From the NCBI GenBank assembly GCA_937910305.1, contig CALEPS010000028.1, positions 1 through 5,429 on the forward strand: 5,429 bases of DNA. Reading direction: 5' to 3'. A program made the translations under genes and the position numbers. The notes under the pieces were generated by a model. The model saw nothing but the letters and a program-made list of their open reading frames with translations, was not told the DNA's origin and did not search any database. Shown here one piece after another: positions 4,889 to 5,429 of this stretch. The DNA is from an uncultured Bacteroidales bacterium (GTDB lineage Bacteria > Bacteroidota > Bacteroidia > Bacteroidales > Paludibacteraceae). Positions within the stretch are counted from its first letter, which is position 1; each line of letters opens with the position of its first letter.

Positions 4889-5429
4889 TTAATCGTTAGC
4901 GAACTCAGCTGCGAGAATGCGGCAAACGTCGTCGATCGTCTCTTCTTCCAGATCGGTGCGTTTGATCAGATCCTCTTTGGCGGTCTCCAGAACCTCTTTG
5001 GCGGTGTCGAAGCCGGCTGCCTTGAAGGCGTCGATCACCCATTGGTCGATCTCGTCGTTGAACTCATCCAGATAGATGTCGTCCAAGTCTTCGTCGATCT
5101 CGCGGTAAACCTCTACTTCGTACCCGGTCAGCATGCCTGCCAGTTTCACGTTGTAGCCGCCCTTACCGATAGCCAGACTCACCTCGTCCGGTTTCAGATA
5201 TACCTTAGCCGTCTTGTTCTCCTCGTCGATCTCCATCGAACTGATCTTGGCGGGAGCCAGAGCACGCTGGATATAGAGGTTGACGTTCGGGGTGTAGTTG
5301 ATCACGTCGATGTTCTCGTTGCGCAGCTCGCGTACGATACCATGGATTCGCGCACCTTTCACACCTACGCATGCGCCTACCGGGTCGATGCGCTCGTCAA
5401 AGGTCTCTACTGCCACTTTGGCGCGCTCA
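4889..5429 (-). CDS. nusA: Transcription elongation/termination factor NusA, C-terminal part (5' end outside window)
   Basis: NusA binds RNA polymerase and nascent RNA and modulates pausing, termination and antitermination. The visible 180 codons begin in the KH1 domain (ERAKVAVETFDERIDPVGACVGVKGARIHGIV, shown here in parts: ERAKVAVETF, DPVGACVG, GARIHGIV). The KH1 GxxG loop G-V-K-G is at 5354-5365. KH2 follows with the IGKGG loop (G-K-G-G at 5156-5167) and the AGMLTGYEVEVY segment. After about 5110 comes an acidic stretch (EDLDDIYLDEFNDEID) and a helical C-terminal domain ending LAAEFAND. The S1 and N-terminal RNA-polymerase-binding domains lie beyond the right edge. A GTG at 5414-5416 is an internal Val of the conserved KH1 segment and not a start, because coding continues in frame to 5429. 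The stop is TAA at 4889-4891. The position upstream of infB is the conserved order. Confidence 0.96.
   Translation of the reverse strand, partial: ERAKVAVETFDERIDPVGACVGVKGARIHGIVRELRNENIDVINYTPNVNLYIQRALAPAKISSMEIDEENKTAKVYLKPDEVSLAIGKGGYNVKLAGMLTGYEVEVYREIDEDLDDIYLDEFNDEIDQWVIDAFKAAGFDTAKEVLETAKEDLIKRTDLEEETIDDVCRILAAEFAND

Noticed and set aside
5414..5416. GTG as a nusA start
   Set aside because: The frame stays open to the window edge and the upstream codons ERAK belong to the conserved KH1 segment, so this is an internal valine.

Overview
The window looks like a piece of a Bacteroidota genome, most likely Bacteroidales. The IF-2 has the Bacteroidota-style long Ala/Glu/Lys-rich N-terminus. 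The start regions lack strong Shine-Dalgarno sequences, and spacers are AT-rich beside roughly 50% GC genes. The surface lipoprotein, the LolD-like ATPase and the antiporter tail also resemble proteins of this phylum. Family or genus cannot be fixed from the sequence alone. All substantial genes are on the minus strand, except a gene remnant at the left edge.

Right to left, in the direction of transcription: (1) 5429-4889 is the C-terminal part of nusA (KH domains plus acidic tail), which runs off the right edge. (2) The 140-bp spacer 4888-4749 is almost entirely one long imperfect inverted repeat. Each arm is a 14-bp tandem duplication, and a second bulged hairpin is nested inside. One arm ends two bases from the infB start codon. 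(3) 4748-2079 is a complete infB (translation initiation factor IF-2, 889 residues). nusA-infB is the conserved transcription/translation operon core. (4) After 46 bp comes a reading frame of 548 codons (2032-386). It begins as an uncharacterised lipoprotein with a dockerin/EF-hand-like DxNxDGxxD loop, a Tyr-rich segment and a long Ser/Thr-rich stalk. Its last ~83 codons instead resemble the C-terminal tail of a cation:proton antiporter. (5) A lolD-like ABC ATPase starts inside that frame's 3' end (399) and loses homology at about 196-205, after Walker A. (6) From there to position 1 the sequence reads on the plus strand as the 3' part of a sugar-phosphate nucleotidyltransferase, itself apparently frameshifted near position 12.

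The right-hand 4.8 kb is ordinary and intact. The left 650 bases are a mosaic of three gene fragments (nucleotidyltransferase, antiporter-lolD, lipoprotein) joined at two abrupt junctions, one of them with an orientation switch. This is either a real rearrangement or, more likely in my view, a chimeric assembly or amplification artefact near a contig end. The lipoprotein-antiporter 'fusion' should not be read as a new protein architecture until the junctions are verified. I saw no RNA genes, CRISPR arrays or insertion sequences. The most interesting non-coding structure is the nusA-infB spacer.
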